Part shown: piece after piece, positions 25,387 through 33,191 of the stretch
How the letters are laid out: every line of letters begins with the position of its first letter
Position numbering within the stretch: the first letter of the stretch is position 1
Assembly: GCF_002860325.1 (NCBI RefSeq)
Contig: NZ_PKOJ01000009.1
Span: forward strand, 1 to 64,000
DNA from: Neptunicoccus cionae
Lineage (GTDB): Bacteria > Pseudomonadota > Alphaproteobacteria > Rhodobacterales > Rhodobacteraceae
Reading direction: 5' to 3'
Length of the DNA stretch: 64,000 bases
Notes under the pieces: generated by a model
What the model saw: the letters and a program-made list of their open reading frames with translations, nothing else
Told to the model about the DNA's origin: nothing
Databases searched by the model: none
Program-made: the position numbers and the translations under genes

Positions 25387-26181
25387 TTGACCAATACCTA
25401 CAAAACAATCCTTGTCGAAACTGATGCGCGCGGCGTTGCCACGGTGACGCTTAACCGCCCCGAAAAACACAACGCGCTGAACGGCGATCTTATTGCCGAG
25501 CTCTATGATGCCGCCGAAAATCTCGCCGCGGATGAAGGCGTGCGTATCGTGGTCTTGACCGGCGCGGGAAAAAGCTTCTGTGCGGGCGGCGATTTCAACT
25601 GGTTCGCCTCAAACGTCGAGAAAACCCGCGCTGAGCGGGTCGAACAAAGCGCCACGCTGGCGCATCTGTTGCGCCGCCTTGATACCCTGCCCAAACCGCT
25701 GATCGGCCGGATCAACGGGCCAGCCTATGGCGGCGGGGTCGGCATGATTTCAGTCTGCGACTATACCATCGGTGCCGAAGGCGCGCGCTTTGGCCTGACC
25801 GAGGTGAAACTGGGCCTTTTGCCCGCGAATATCTCGCCCTACGTCGTGGCGCGCATCGGCAAGGTACATTCGCGCGAAACCATGCTGTCGGGCGCCCTGT
25901 TCGACACGACGCGCGCCGAACGGATCGGTCTGCTGACCGAAGTTGCCGCTCCGGACGACCTGAACGTCGCAGTGGACCGAGTGGTGCACGATCACCTTCA
26001 GGCCGCACCGGGGGCCGTTGCCGACACCAAGGCTCTCGTCGCCTATGTCGGCTCCCACGACCTTGAAACCAATATGATCTACACCGCCGACCGACTGGCC
26101 GATGCCTGGGAAACCGAAGAAGGTATCGAAGGTATCAACAGCTTCCTCAACAAGGGCATTCCGTCATGGCGAGTCAAATGA
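25387..26181 (+). CDS. Enoyl-CoA hydratase, 3-methylglutaconyl-CoA hydratase type (LiuC-like)
   Basis: A 264-residue crotonase. SFCAGGDFNWFAS is the first oxyanion loop, NGPAYGGGVGMISVCDYTIG the second, and FGLTEVKLGLLPANISPYVVARIG is the segment that in 3-methylglutaconyl-CoA hydratases reads GL(V/I)PATISPYV. The start is a TTG at 25387 preceded by GAGGCTTCAAG; no better codon is available. It lies between the carboxylase subunit genes and overlaps the next start by 4 bp, as liuC does. The reaction would hydrate the carboxylated enoyl-CoA. Confidence 0.86.
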   Translation: MTNTYKTILVETDARGVATVTLNRPEKHNALNGDLIAELYDAAENLAADEGVRIVVLTGAGKSFCAGGDFNWFASNVEKTRAERVEQSATLAHLLRRLDTLPKPLIGRINGPAYGGGVGMISVCDYTIGAEGARFGLTEVKLGLLPANISPYVVARIGKVHSRETMLSGALFDTTRAERIGLLTEVAAPDDLNVAVDRVVHDHLQAAPGAVADTKALVAYVGSHDLETNMIYTADRLADAWETEEGIEGINSFLNKGIPSWRVK

Positions 26182-28181
26182 GTTTCACCCGAGTCCTGAT
26201 CGCCAACCGCGGCGAGATCGCCCGCCGCATCCAGCGCGGGTGCCGTAAACTGGGTCTGGAAAGCGTGGCGGTGTTTTCGGAAGCAGACCGCGACGCGCCC
26301 TTCGTGGCGGAGGCCGATCTCGCCGTCTGTATCGGCGGGGCCGCGCCTGCGGACAGCTACCTGAACGTCGAGACCATTCTGGACGCCGCGCGCGCGACCG
26401 GCTCAGGGGCAGTGCATCCGGGCTATGGTTTCTTGTCGGAAAATTCCGGTTTCGCCGCAGCGGTCGAGGCGGCGGGCCTTGTGTTCATCGGGCCTTCTGC
26501 CGCTGCAATCGCACGGATGGGAAGCAAGATCGAGGCCAAGGCAGCCGCCGAAGCCGCAGGCGTGCCCGTCTTGCCAGGCTATCGCGGCGAAGATCAGTCT
26601 GACGCGCGATTGCTAGAAGAAGCGAAAGCGCTCGGCACGCCGTTTCTGGTCAAGGCCAGCGCAGGCGGCGGCGGTCGCGGGATGCGGCTTGTCCGCGAGT
26701 TGAGCGACGCACCCGAAGCGATTGCATCTGCCCGGGCAGAAGCGCAGGGCACCTTCGGCGATCCGGCGGTATTCCTCGAACGCTACGCACCCCGTGCCCG
26801 CCACGTCGAAGTGCAGGTTCTGGGCGACTCCCACCGCACCGTGCTGCATCTGGGCGACCGTGATTGCTCTCTCCAGCGCAACCACCAAAAGCTGATCGAA
26901 GAGGCCCCCGCCGCCGATTTGCCCGAGGCTGTGCGCGACGACATGCGCGCGGCGGCGGTGCGATTGGCGCAGGCGATCGGTTATCGCTCCGCAGGGACGG
27001 TAGAATACCTCTATGACCCCGGGCGCGGCGAATATTACTTCCTTGAAATGAACACCCGGTTGCAGGTGGAACACCCTGTGACTGAGGCCATCACCGGCAT
27101 CGACCTTGTTGAATGGCAGTTGCGCATCGCGCGGGGCGAGCCGCTGCCGCTGACGCAAAGCGATGTGCAGTTTGACGGGCACGCCATTGAAATCCGCATC
27201 GCCGCCGAAAACCCGGCCGAGAATTTCCGCCCCGAAACGGGCGAGATCACCCTTTGGGCGCCGCCCGCGGATGTGCGGCTGGATACTGGGGTAGAGTGCG
27301 GTTCGGTCGTCGGCCACCACTACGATTCCATGATTGCCAAGTTGATCGTCCACGCGCCGGATCGGGCCGGGGCGATCCGCCGGGCGATCACCGCGATCGA
27401 TGCTTTTGCCGTCGGCGGCGTCGGCCTGAACCTGGCCTATCAGCGCGCGTTACTGGCACACCCGGATTTTGAGGCGTTCCGGCACCATACCTCGGGCCTG
27501 CCCGAGATGTTCCCAGGCGGCTGGACTGAACCGTCCGCTGATCCCCGGGACATGGCCTTTGCCGCGATGGCGCTGCATCTGCGTCTCGTCCCGGCGGGCG
27601 CGTCGCCCTGGGAAAGCCTGGGGTCATGGCGACTCACAGCCCCTGCGGGACAGCCCGGTGCGGCCTTCTATTGGGATACAACCAAAGACGACCCGATCCG
27701 CGTCAGCGGCTCCGGGTCGGAGTTGACTGCAATACAGCCGGATGGCCAAACCATCACGGTCGAGAGTGCCGCTCTGACCGGGTGCTGTCTGAGCGGACGC
27801 ATCGACGGGGTTCCGTTTTCGCGCATCGCTCATGTCACGCGCGCGCCGGGTCACTGGCGGGTGCACCTGCAAACCCCAGCCGGAATGACCGCGACAGACC
27901 TGCGCACGCTGGAAGACCAGCATCTGCAACGTGCCACCGGTGGATCTGGCGGCGCTGACCTGTTGTCCGCACCCATGCCCGGCGCCGTTGCCGAGGTGCG
28001 TGTCGCTCTCGGCGATCGCGTCGAAGCCGGAGACACGCTGGTGGTGCTGGAGGCCATGAAACTCTTGCAAAGCCTGCCCGCGCCGGTCGCGGGCGTGGTG
28101 ACAGAAATCTATTGTGCACCTGGCGATACGGTCGCCGGGCACGCCCCACTTATCAAACTCGATCCAGAGGAAAACACATGA
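26178..28181 (+). CDS. Acyl-CoA carboxylase alpha subunit, fused biotin carboxylase and carrier (LiuD-like)
   Basis: A 667-residue fused subunit: biotin carboxylase from residue 1 to about 445 (VLIANRGEIARRIQRG, HPGYGFLSENSG, KASAGGGGRGMRLVRE, FLEMNTRLQVEHPVTE), a middle BT-type region, and a biotinyl domain at the end with APMPGAVAEVRVALGD and the biotinylation site VLEAMKLLQSL. This is the conventional architecture, in contrast to the split version at 16346-18318. The ATG at 26178 forms an ATGA overlap with the hydratase stop; an in-frame ATG at 26166 is possible. With the beta subunit at 23779 it forms a complete enzyme. Confidence 0.88.
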   Translation: MSFTRVLIANRGEIARRIQRGCRKLGLESVAVFSEADRDAPFVAEADLAVCIGGAAPADSYLNVETILDAARATGSGAVHPGYGFLSENSGFAAAVEAAGLVFIGPSAAAIARMGSKIEAKAAAEAAGVPVLPGYRGEDQSDARLLEEAKALGTPFLVKASAGGGGRGMRLVRELSDAPEAIASARAEAQGTFGDPAVFLERYAPRARHVEVQVLGDSHRTVLHLGDRDCSLQRNHQKLIEEAPAADLPEAVRDDMRAAAVRLAQAIGYRSAGTVEYLYDPGRGEYYFLEMNTRLQVEHPVTEAITGIDLVEWQLRIARGEPLPLTQSDVQFDGHAIEIRIAAENPAENFRPETGEITLWAPPADVRLDTGVECGSVVGHHYDSMIAKLIVHAPDRAGAIRRAITAIDAFAVGGVGLNLAYQRALLAHPDFEAFRHHTSGLPEMFPGGWTEPSADPRDMAFAAMALHLRLVPAGASPWESLGSWRLTAPAGQPGAAFYWDTTKDDPIRVSGSGSELTAIQPDGQTITVESAALTGCCLSGRIDGVPFSRIAHVTRAPGHWRVHLQTPAGMTATDLRTLEDQHLQRATGGSGGADLLSAPMPGAVAEVRVALGDRVEAGDTLVVLEAMKLLQSLPAPVAGVVTEIYCAPGDTVAGHAPLIKLDPEENT

Positions 28182-29344
28182 CCAGACAAGACACCATCAC
28201 CGCGGCCACCGGCCCGTTCAACGAAGACCTCAACATGATCCGCGACCAGCTGCGCCGGTTCATTGAAACCGAAGTAACAGCCAAGGCGGAGCCCTGGGAA
28301 GAGGAGGGCATGGTGCCCCGCAACGTGCTGCGCCGAATGGGCGATCTGGGCGTGCTGGGCATGCGCTATGACGAACAATATGGCGGTGCGGGGCTGGACG
28401 TGATGTCCAGCGTGGTATTGGCCGAAGAGGTGGGGCGGTCTACCTTCGGCGGGTTCTCGGCCACGGTACTGGTCCATACCGATATGGCCTCGCCGCATCT
28501 GGAAAATGCCGGCACGCCGGAACAGAAGGCGCGCTGGATGCCATCGATCATATCGGGCGAAAAGATCACCGCCGTGGCCGTGACTGAACCGGGCGCAGGA
28601 TCGGACGTGGCTGGCATGCGTACCCGCGCGGTGCAGGACGGGTCGGACTGGGTGCTGAACGGCACCAAGATGTTCATCACCAACGGCGTGCATGGCGACC
28701 TCTACTTTGTCGGTGCCAAGACCGATCCCGATGCAAAGGGTTCCCGCGGGATCACCATGTTCGCGATCGAAAAGGGTACGCCGGGCTTTTCGGTCGGTCG
28801 GGCGCTGAACAAGACCGGCTGGCTCTGCTCGGACACGGCCGAACTGATCTTTGAGGATGTCCGCATCCCGGCCGAGGATGTGCTGGGCGAGGTTAACAAA
28901 GGCTTTTATTCGGTGATGAAAAACTTCCAGAACGAACGCATCGTCCTGGGCGCAATGGCCTGTGCCGAAGCGCAATCCGCGCTGGACATGACAGTGGAAT
29001 ACGTCAAGCAGCGCAAGGCCTTTGGCGGTGTTCTATGGGACAAGCAGGTGGTGCGCCAGCGGCTGGCAGACTGCCAGACGAGGATCGCGGCGGGACGGCA
29101 GCTGGTCTATCATGCCGCAGGTCTGGATGCGGCGGGCCACGATTGCGTGCAAGAGGTCTCGATGGTCAAGGCCTATTGCGGCGAACTGGTAAACAGCGTG
29201 CTCTACGACTGCGTCCAGTTTCACGGCGGCATGGGCTATATGCGCGAAACCCCGGTTGAACGCATGTCGCGCGACGCCCGTGTTCAGGCCATCGGCGGCG
29301 GTGCGAGCGAGGTCATGCTGGAAGAAGTCGCCAAGCGCATGTGA
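28178..29344 (+). CDS. Acyl-CoA dehydrogenase (LiuA/long-chain type active site)
   Basis: A 388-residue acyl-CoA dehydrogenase. AVTEPGAGSDVAGMRTRA is the first signature and FHGGMGYMRETPVERMSRD the second; FQNERIVLGAMA provides the Glu used in the isovaleryl/long-chain subclass, while the alternative C-terminal position is Gly (IGGGASEVM). It is more distant from the pair at 11163-13592 than those are from each other. The ATG at 28178 overlaps the alpha-subunit stop by 4 bp. Last enzyme of the second carboxylase operon; it could form the enoyl-CoA that is then carboxylated. Confidence 0.87.
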   Translation: MTRQDTITAATGPFNEDLNMIRDQLRRFIETEVTAKAEPWEEEGMVPRNVLRRMGDLGVLGMRYDEQYGGAGLDVMSSVVLAEEVGRSTFGGFSATVLVHTDMASPHLENAGTPEQKARWMPSIISGEKITAVAVTEPGAGSDVAGMRTRAVQDGSDWVLNGTKMFITNGVHGDLYFVGAKTDPDAKGSRGITMFAIEKGTPGFSVGRALNKTGWLCSDTAELIFEDVRIPAEDVLGEVNKGFYSVMKNFQNERIVLGAMACAEAQSALDMTVEYVKQRKAFGGVLWDKQVVRQRLADCQTRIAAGRQLVYHAAGLDAAGHDCVQEVSMVKAYCGELVNSVLYDCVQFHGGMGYMRETPVERMSRDARVQAIGGGASEVMLEEVAKRM

Positions 29345-29393
29345 GCTTCCCTATCCAGCAAATCAACGATCTACAGAAACAAGGACGAAACAG

Positions 29394-29960
29394 ATGAATT
29401 TGGAAGCCACTCAACGCCAACCGGTCGCAAGACTGACCCGAGATATCTCAATAATACTCATCGGCACAATACTTCTGACACTATCCGCCAAAATCGCGGT
29501 GCCGTTCTACCCGGTACCGATGTCAACACAAACCCTGGTGGTCTTGGGTCTCGGCCTTTTCCTGGGGCCGGTGCGCAGTAGTCTAGTTGTCGCTGCGTAC
29601 CTTCTGGAAGGTCTGTTTGGCCTGCCGGTTTTCGCTGGCACGCCTCCCGCACCGGCGGGTCTGGCCTATTTTGCGGGTCCCACTGGCGGATTCTTGATTG
29701 GGTTTGCGCTCGCGGCGGCGGCTGCAGGATGGATGGTTCAAAAGCTGGCAGGGCTTCCGCCTTCAATCAGAGCATCTATAGCGGTCCTTTCCGGTTCGAT
29801 ACTTATGTATTGCGCAGGGCTATTCTGGTTGGGTAGCTTTGTCGGCTATGGCGAAAAATTGCTGAACGCCGGGCTTTACCCGTTCCTGCTTGGAGACCTG
29901 ACGAAGGCAGCAATTGCTGTAGTGCTGTACACAGGTTTCCATAATCGGGGTCACGCTTGA
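29394..29960 (+). CDS. bioY: Biotin transporter BioY
   Basis: A 188-residue integral membrane protein with about six hydrophobic segments and the BioY hallmarks KIAVPFYPVPMSTQTLVVL (residues about 32-50), GLPVFAG and YFAGPTGGFLIGF. BioY is the substrate-binding component for biotin uptake, alone or with BioM/BioN; no bioMN is nearby. It lies 49 bp after the carboxylase operon on the same strand, so biotin import would be made together with two biotin-dependent carboxylases. The ATG at 29394 is preferred to an upstream in-frame start inside the dehydrogenase gene. A strong hairpin follows. Confidence 0.9.
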   Translation: MNLEATQRQPVARLTRDISIILIGTILLTLSAKIAVPFYPVPMSTQTLVVLGLGLFLGPVRSSLVVAAYLLEGLFGLPVFAGTPPAPAGLAYFAGPTGGFLIGFALAAAAAGWMVQKLAGLPPSIRASIAVLSGSILMYCAGLFWLGSFVGYGEKLLNAGLYPFLLGDLTKAAIAVVLYTGFHNRGHA

Positions 29961-29982
29961 CTGCTGGGCTTTGTTGCCTTGT

Positions 29983-30010
29983 TCCAGCGCCGGTTCTGAC
30001 CGGCGCTGGA
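29983..30010 (+). terminator. Perfect 12-bp stem-loop downstream of bioY
   Basis: TCCAGCGCCGGT and its exact complement ACCGGCGCTGGA enclose a TCTG loop, 22 bases after the bioY stop. No T-run follows. It probably ends or protects the carboxylase-bioY transcript and marks the right edge of the catabolic region. Confidence 0.6.
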
Positions 30011-30099
30011 CGCCAGCCCGAGGCTTCCAAAGCTATGCAAAAGCAAAAGGCGGCTTTGCAAGTCCCAGACTTTTCACTGTCAGAAAGTGGTCGTATTCA

Positions 30100-30483
30100 A
30101 TGACAAAACGCAGCATGTTTCACACAGAGCCGGAACCGTGTCGCGCGCGTGCAGAACAGGTGGCCGAGGGAATCCTGAGGATCGTTGCGAGCAATCCCGG
30201 GAAGATGACCTATCACGGGACGAACAGCTACATCATTGATACACCTGACGGTCGGTTCATTCTCGATCCGGGTCCAGCAGAAGACAGTGCACATTTCGAA
30301 GCAATTGTCGAGAACCTGAACAAACGCGCGCGTCTATATCTGCCACGCGACACCCAGCTCGCAGCGCTCTCAAATCGCAATATGAAGGCGATTTGTGACC
30401 GCCTGAATGGCACACCCAGAAAGTGCCTGGGATGGCGAACCCCAACCGAAGCGTTCAGAGAAGAGATCATGAAACTGAGATAG
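30100..30483 (+). pseudogene. Truncated metallo-beta-lactamase-fold gene fused in frame to an IS30 transposase tail
   Basis: The first 70 codons (MTKRSMFHTEP, RIVASNPGKMTYHGTNSYII, GRFILDPGP) are the N-terminus of a YflN-like metallo-beta-lactamase-fold hydrolase, ending before the metal-binding HxHxDH motif. From about codon 71 the sequence switches to the C-terminal signature of IS30-family transposases (RARLYLPRDTQLAALS, LNGTPRKCLGWRTPTEAF). The frame stays open across the joint near 30310. The product lacks catalytic residues of both parents and is best treated as a relic of an IS30 insertion followed by loss of most of the element. Confidence 0.75.
30310..30483 (+). mobile_element. IS30-family remnant (3' end of transposase)
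   Basis: About 58 codons match the conserved end of IS30 transposases; the catalytic DDE core and the left end are missing. The ISNCY element begins 44 bp further right, so two elements have landed in the same place. Confidence 0.7.
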
Positions 30484-30526
30484 CGGAAAACGTCGCAACG
30501 ACCCTTGAACCATCACGCAAAGCGAT

Positions 30527-30557
30527 AATGTCACCCATGAGCAAAGCAGAAGTGTCA
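30527..30557. repeat. Left terminal inverted repeat of the ISNCY element
   Basis: AATGTCAC, six unmatched bases, then GCAAAGCAGAAGTGTCA. The inner 17 bases are repeated exactly, inverted, at the right end. Confidence 0.8.
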
Positions 30558-30606
30558 CTCTCCTCGCAAAACGATGTGAGGATGCGTGGACATGGGATGG
30601 GTGGTT

Positions 30607-31938
30607 ATGAGCGAGCGCGAGTTGAACCGTGTGGAAGTTTTGGCACAGGTCGATGATGGCCGGCTGAGCGTCGACAACGCGGCGAACATGCTGGACCTGA
30701 CACGTCGTCAGGTTTTCCGGCTGCTCAAGCGATACCGTCAGGATGGCGCAGCGGCGATCCGGCACAAATCGCGTGGCAAAATTCCAAACAATCAGATCCA
30801 CAAAGCCAAACGCGACTATGCGTTGAGTCTGATCAAGGAACAGTACCCGGATTTTGGGCCTACACTGGCGGCTGAGATGCTGGCCGAACATCATGGCTTC
30901 AAAGTCTCTCGCGAGACGCTTCGGAAGTGGATGGTTGAAGATGGCATTTGGCTGTCTCGCAAGCAGCGCCGCCAGTTCCACCAGCCGCGTCTACGCCGGG
31001 AATGTTTCGGCGAGCTGATCCAGATCGATGGCTCGGATCATCGTTGGTTTGAGGATCGTTCTGGTCCCTGCACCCTGCTCGTCTTTATCGACGATGCCAC
31101 CAGCACCTTGATGGAGTTGTTGTTTGTCAAATCCGAGAGCACGTTCAGTTATTTCGAAGCACTGGAGAGCTATCTGCTCAATCACGGTCGTCCCGTCGCA
31201 TTCTACAGCGACAAGCACACGGTGTTTCGCGTGGCCAAGGAAGACGCCAAAGGTGGTGCGCGTATGACCCAGTTTGGGCGTGCGCTGAACCAGCTGAACG
31301 TTGAGATTCTGTGCGCCAATTCAAGTCAGGCCAAGGGTCGCGTTGAGCGTGCCAACCGGACTCTACAGGACCGGTTGGTGAAGGAACTGAGGCTTGCCGG
31401 TATTTCGGATATGGAAGCCGGAAACGCCTATCTGCAAGGCTTTAAGGAGCGTCACAACGCGCAATTTGCAAAGGCTCCTGCCAAGTCCGATAACCTGCAC
31501 CGCGCCTTAAATGTCGAGCCAGATCGGCTCGATGATGTGCTATGCTGGCGCGATACACGCTATGTCGGCAAACAACTGACCTTCTCCTATGACCGCAAGC
31601 GGATCATGCTGGAAGAAAGCGATGTGACACGCGGTCTGGTCGGTAAATACGTGGACACTTATGCATTTGTTGATGGGCGGTTTGAGGTGCGCTCAAAAGG
31701 CCGATCCCTGCCCTACAAAATCTTCGACATGGATCAACGCGTGACGCACGCCGCCATCACCGACAACAAGTGCCTTGGTGCCGTGCTGGAGTACATCAAA
31801 GAGATGCAAGATAAGGCCCCACCAAAATACCCGGTCAGGACAAATTCTGAGAAGATGGGCTACAAGCCAAACGGTAAAACGCCTGGGCGGCCGTCAGGAT
31901 CACGGGCCAAGAAGAAGATTGTACACGTGGCGGAATAG
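30607..31938 (+). CDS. ISNCY-family (IS1202-like) transposase
   Basis: About 443 residues. An N-terminal helix-turn-helix region (LTRRQVFRLLKRYRQDG) binds the ends, followed by a DDE integrase core: first Asp in GELIQIDGSDHRWFED, second in VAFYSDKHTVFR and Glu in KGRVERANRTLQDRLVKELR. The C-terminal tail is Lys/Arg-rich (SRAKKKIVHVAE). The gene looks intact. GTG at 30586 and ATG at 30592 are alternative starts; ATG 30607 gives MSERELNR. It is flanked by the inverted repeats listed. Confidence 0.88.
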   Translation: MSERELNRVEVLAQVDDGRLSVDNAANMLDLTRRQVFRLLKRYRQDGAAAIRHKSRGKIPNNQIHKAKRDYALSLIKEQYPDFGPTLAAEMLAEHHGFKVSRETLRKWMVEDGIWLSRKQRRQFHQPRLRRECFGELIQIDGSDHRWFEDRSGPCTLLVFIDDATSTLMELLFVKSESTFSYFEALESYLLNHGRPVAFYSDKHTVFRVAKEDAKGGARMTQFGRALNQLNVEILCANSSQAKGRVERANRTLQDRLVKELRLAGISDMEAGNAYLQGFKERHNAQFAKAPAKSDNLHRALNVEPDRLDDVLCWRDTRYVGKQLTFSYDRKRIMLEESDVTRGLVGKYVDTYAFVDGRFEVRSKGRSLPYKIFDMDQRVTHAAITDNKCLGAVLEYIKEMQDKAPPKYPVRTNSEKMGYKPNGKTPGRPSGSRAKKKIVHVAE

Positions 31939-31954
31939 CCCCAAGATTGGTGGC

Positions 31955-32227
31955 ATGGATACCGAAGACGACCCAGATATAATATTCTCCGATTACACAC
32001 AGATCGTGACCATCGACGGGCATCATTTCGACGTCGAGATTTATAAGACCAGCATCCATCCCGGCTGGATCCTGTCCGTAGAGAACCAGTTTGGAACGTT
32101 GACGATTGCCGACAGCCCGCCCTTCTTCGGCGATGTCCTCGCCTGGCGCGCCTTCGAAGAGCTCGTGCGCGATGAAGGCATCAAAGCCTTCTACAACAAG
32201 AAAGAGCGCCGCAAGCTTGGTCTATAA
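31955..32227 (+). CDS. Small passenger ORF inside the ISNCY element (unknown function)
   Basis: A 90-residue acidic protein, MDTEDDPDIIFSDYTQIV at the start and KAFYNKKERRKLGL at the end, encoded 16 bp after the transposase stop and before the right inverted repeat, hence carried by the element. It looks like a compact soluble domain (alternating strands, then a helix EELVRDEGIKAFY). It is not recognised. Good codon use for the neighbourhood and its position suggest an expressed gene, but whether it aids transposition is unknown. Confidence 0.6.
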   Translation: MDTEDDPDIIFSDYTQIVTIDGHHFDVEIYKTSIHPGWILSVENQFGTLTIADSPPFFGDVLAWRAFEELVRDEGIKAFYNKKERRKLGL

Positions 32228-32307
32228 CCAGACCCCGCAAGGCTTACCAACCCTGCGATATATGAGGTCTTCGGGCTGCTAAGCCTTGCTACCGTTAGCG
32301 CCTTTGA

Positions 32308-32339
32308 TGACACTTCTGCTTTGCACGGCCAGTGACATT
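32308..32339. repeat. Right terminal inverted repeat of the ISNCY element
   Basis: TGACACTTCTGCTTTGC, seven unmatched bases, then GTGACATT; the inverted partner of 30527-30557. Confidence 0.8.
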
Positions 32340-32424
32340 TCTGAATGGCGTTTACAATATATTATGTGTTGCGAAAGTATACTATTGAGTTTATGTTGGA
32401 ATTCCCCTGCCAAGGAACCCTATC

Positions 32425-33180
32425 ATGAGCGTATTACCTAGAACCCGACTTGTACCGTTGGTCATGACCCTGGCTTTGACAGGAATTCCGCTGCATTCGA
32501 GCTCAAGTGCTCAAGCGTATCCCATCGATTGCGCGATTCTGCTGTGCCTTTCTGGTGGTTGGCCAGCTTCCGTTCCCTGCTCTCGTGCGCGTGCTGAATT
32601 CATCAGGCGGATCACGCCCTGGCCCGTAGAACCCCCGCTGCAGATCTGGCGCTGTCCTATGGGCGCGTCCTACGAGATCGCACCTCAGCAGAAGGGAACA
32701 GACCGGATCATCGACGCCTTGTTCCAAGCTGATGATATGCGCCCACGCCAGTCATTCCCAACGACCCATAGTGCACCTGAAGCAACGGCAGAGGCGGCCG
32801 TTTTAAGCATTGTTGAAACCTCAAGCGAGCTCTTCGCTGTGGATCTTGCCCTGCGCCTGGTTCAGGAGCGTGCAAACATTGACATCAGCGCTCCAGAATT
32901 CAATTTCGTGCGGTCAATTCGTGTTTTCGACGTCCGATATGCACAGCAGTACAAATCCGGGCCTGATGGCGAATGCAATCGAAGCGCGGTTGTCGTCCTT
33001 GGAACTTACGGGACCCAAGGTGACTTCTTATGGCAGAGGTCTTCAGTGGCCGCCCTCCCCTTGGCCTACGTGGGACTTGAATTGTGGGGAGATCACTGCC
33101 CAAGTATCTATCATCGGTCTGTTTTCGTGGACTGGCGCGATTATGATGGGAACTATGGGTTCGAGCAAGTCAACTACTAA
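32425..33180 (+). CDS. Secreted hypothetical protein, cysteine-rich N-terminal region
   Basis: A 251-residue protein with a Sec signal peptide (residues about 1-31, ending SSSSAQA), followed by YPIDCAILLCLSGGWPAS, CSRARAEFIRRITPWPVEP and QIWRCPMG. The clustered cysteines fit a periplasmic, disulfide-bonded domain; the rest is less distinctive. From memory, proteins of this kind occur near VirB-type transfer genes in Rhodobacteraceae, which would link it to the conjugation module 3.5 kb away. The ribosome binding site AAGGAAC precedes the ATG. No catalytic motif was recognised. Confidence 0.7.
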   Translation: MSVLPRTRLVPLVMTLALTGIPLHSSSSAQAYPIDCAILLCLSGGWPASVPCSRARAEFIRRITPWPVEPPLQIWRCPMGASYEIAPQQKGTDRIIDALFQADDMRPRQSFPTTHSAPEATAEAAVLSIVETSSELFAVDLALRLVQERANIDISAPEFNFVRSIRVFDVRYAQQYKSGPDGECNRSAVVVLGTYGTQGDFLWQRSSVAALPLAYVGLELWGDHCPSIYHRSVFVDWRDYDGNYGFEQVNY

Positions 33181-33191
33181 CAAAGCTTAAA

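Larger units (their letters stand above)
30527..32339 (+). mobile_element. Complete ISNCY-family insertion sequence (about 1.8 kb)
   Basis: The element is bounded by imperfect inverted repeats. Both ends share AATGTCAC at the tip and GCAAAGCAGAAGTGTCA further in (30527-30534 and 30541-30557; inverted at 32332-32339 and 32308-32324), separated by 6 bases on the left and 7 on the right. It contains a full transposase gene and a short second ORF on the same strand. No obvious target duplication was found by eye. Confidence 0.8.
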
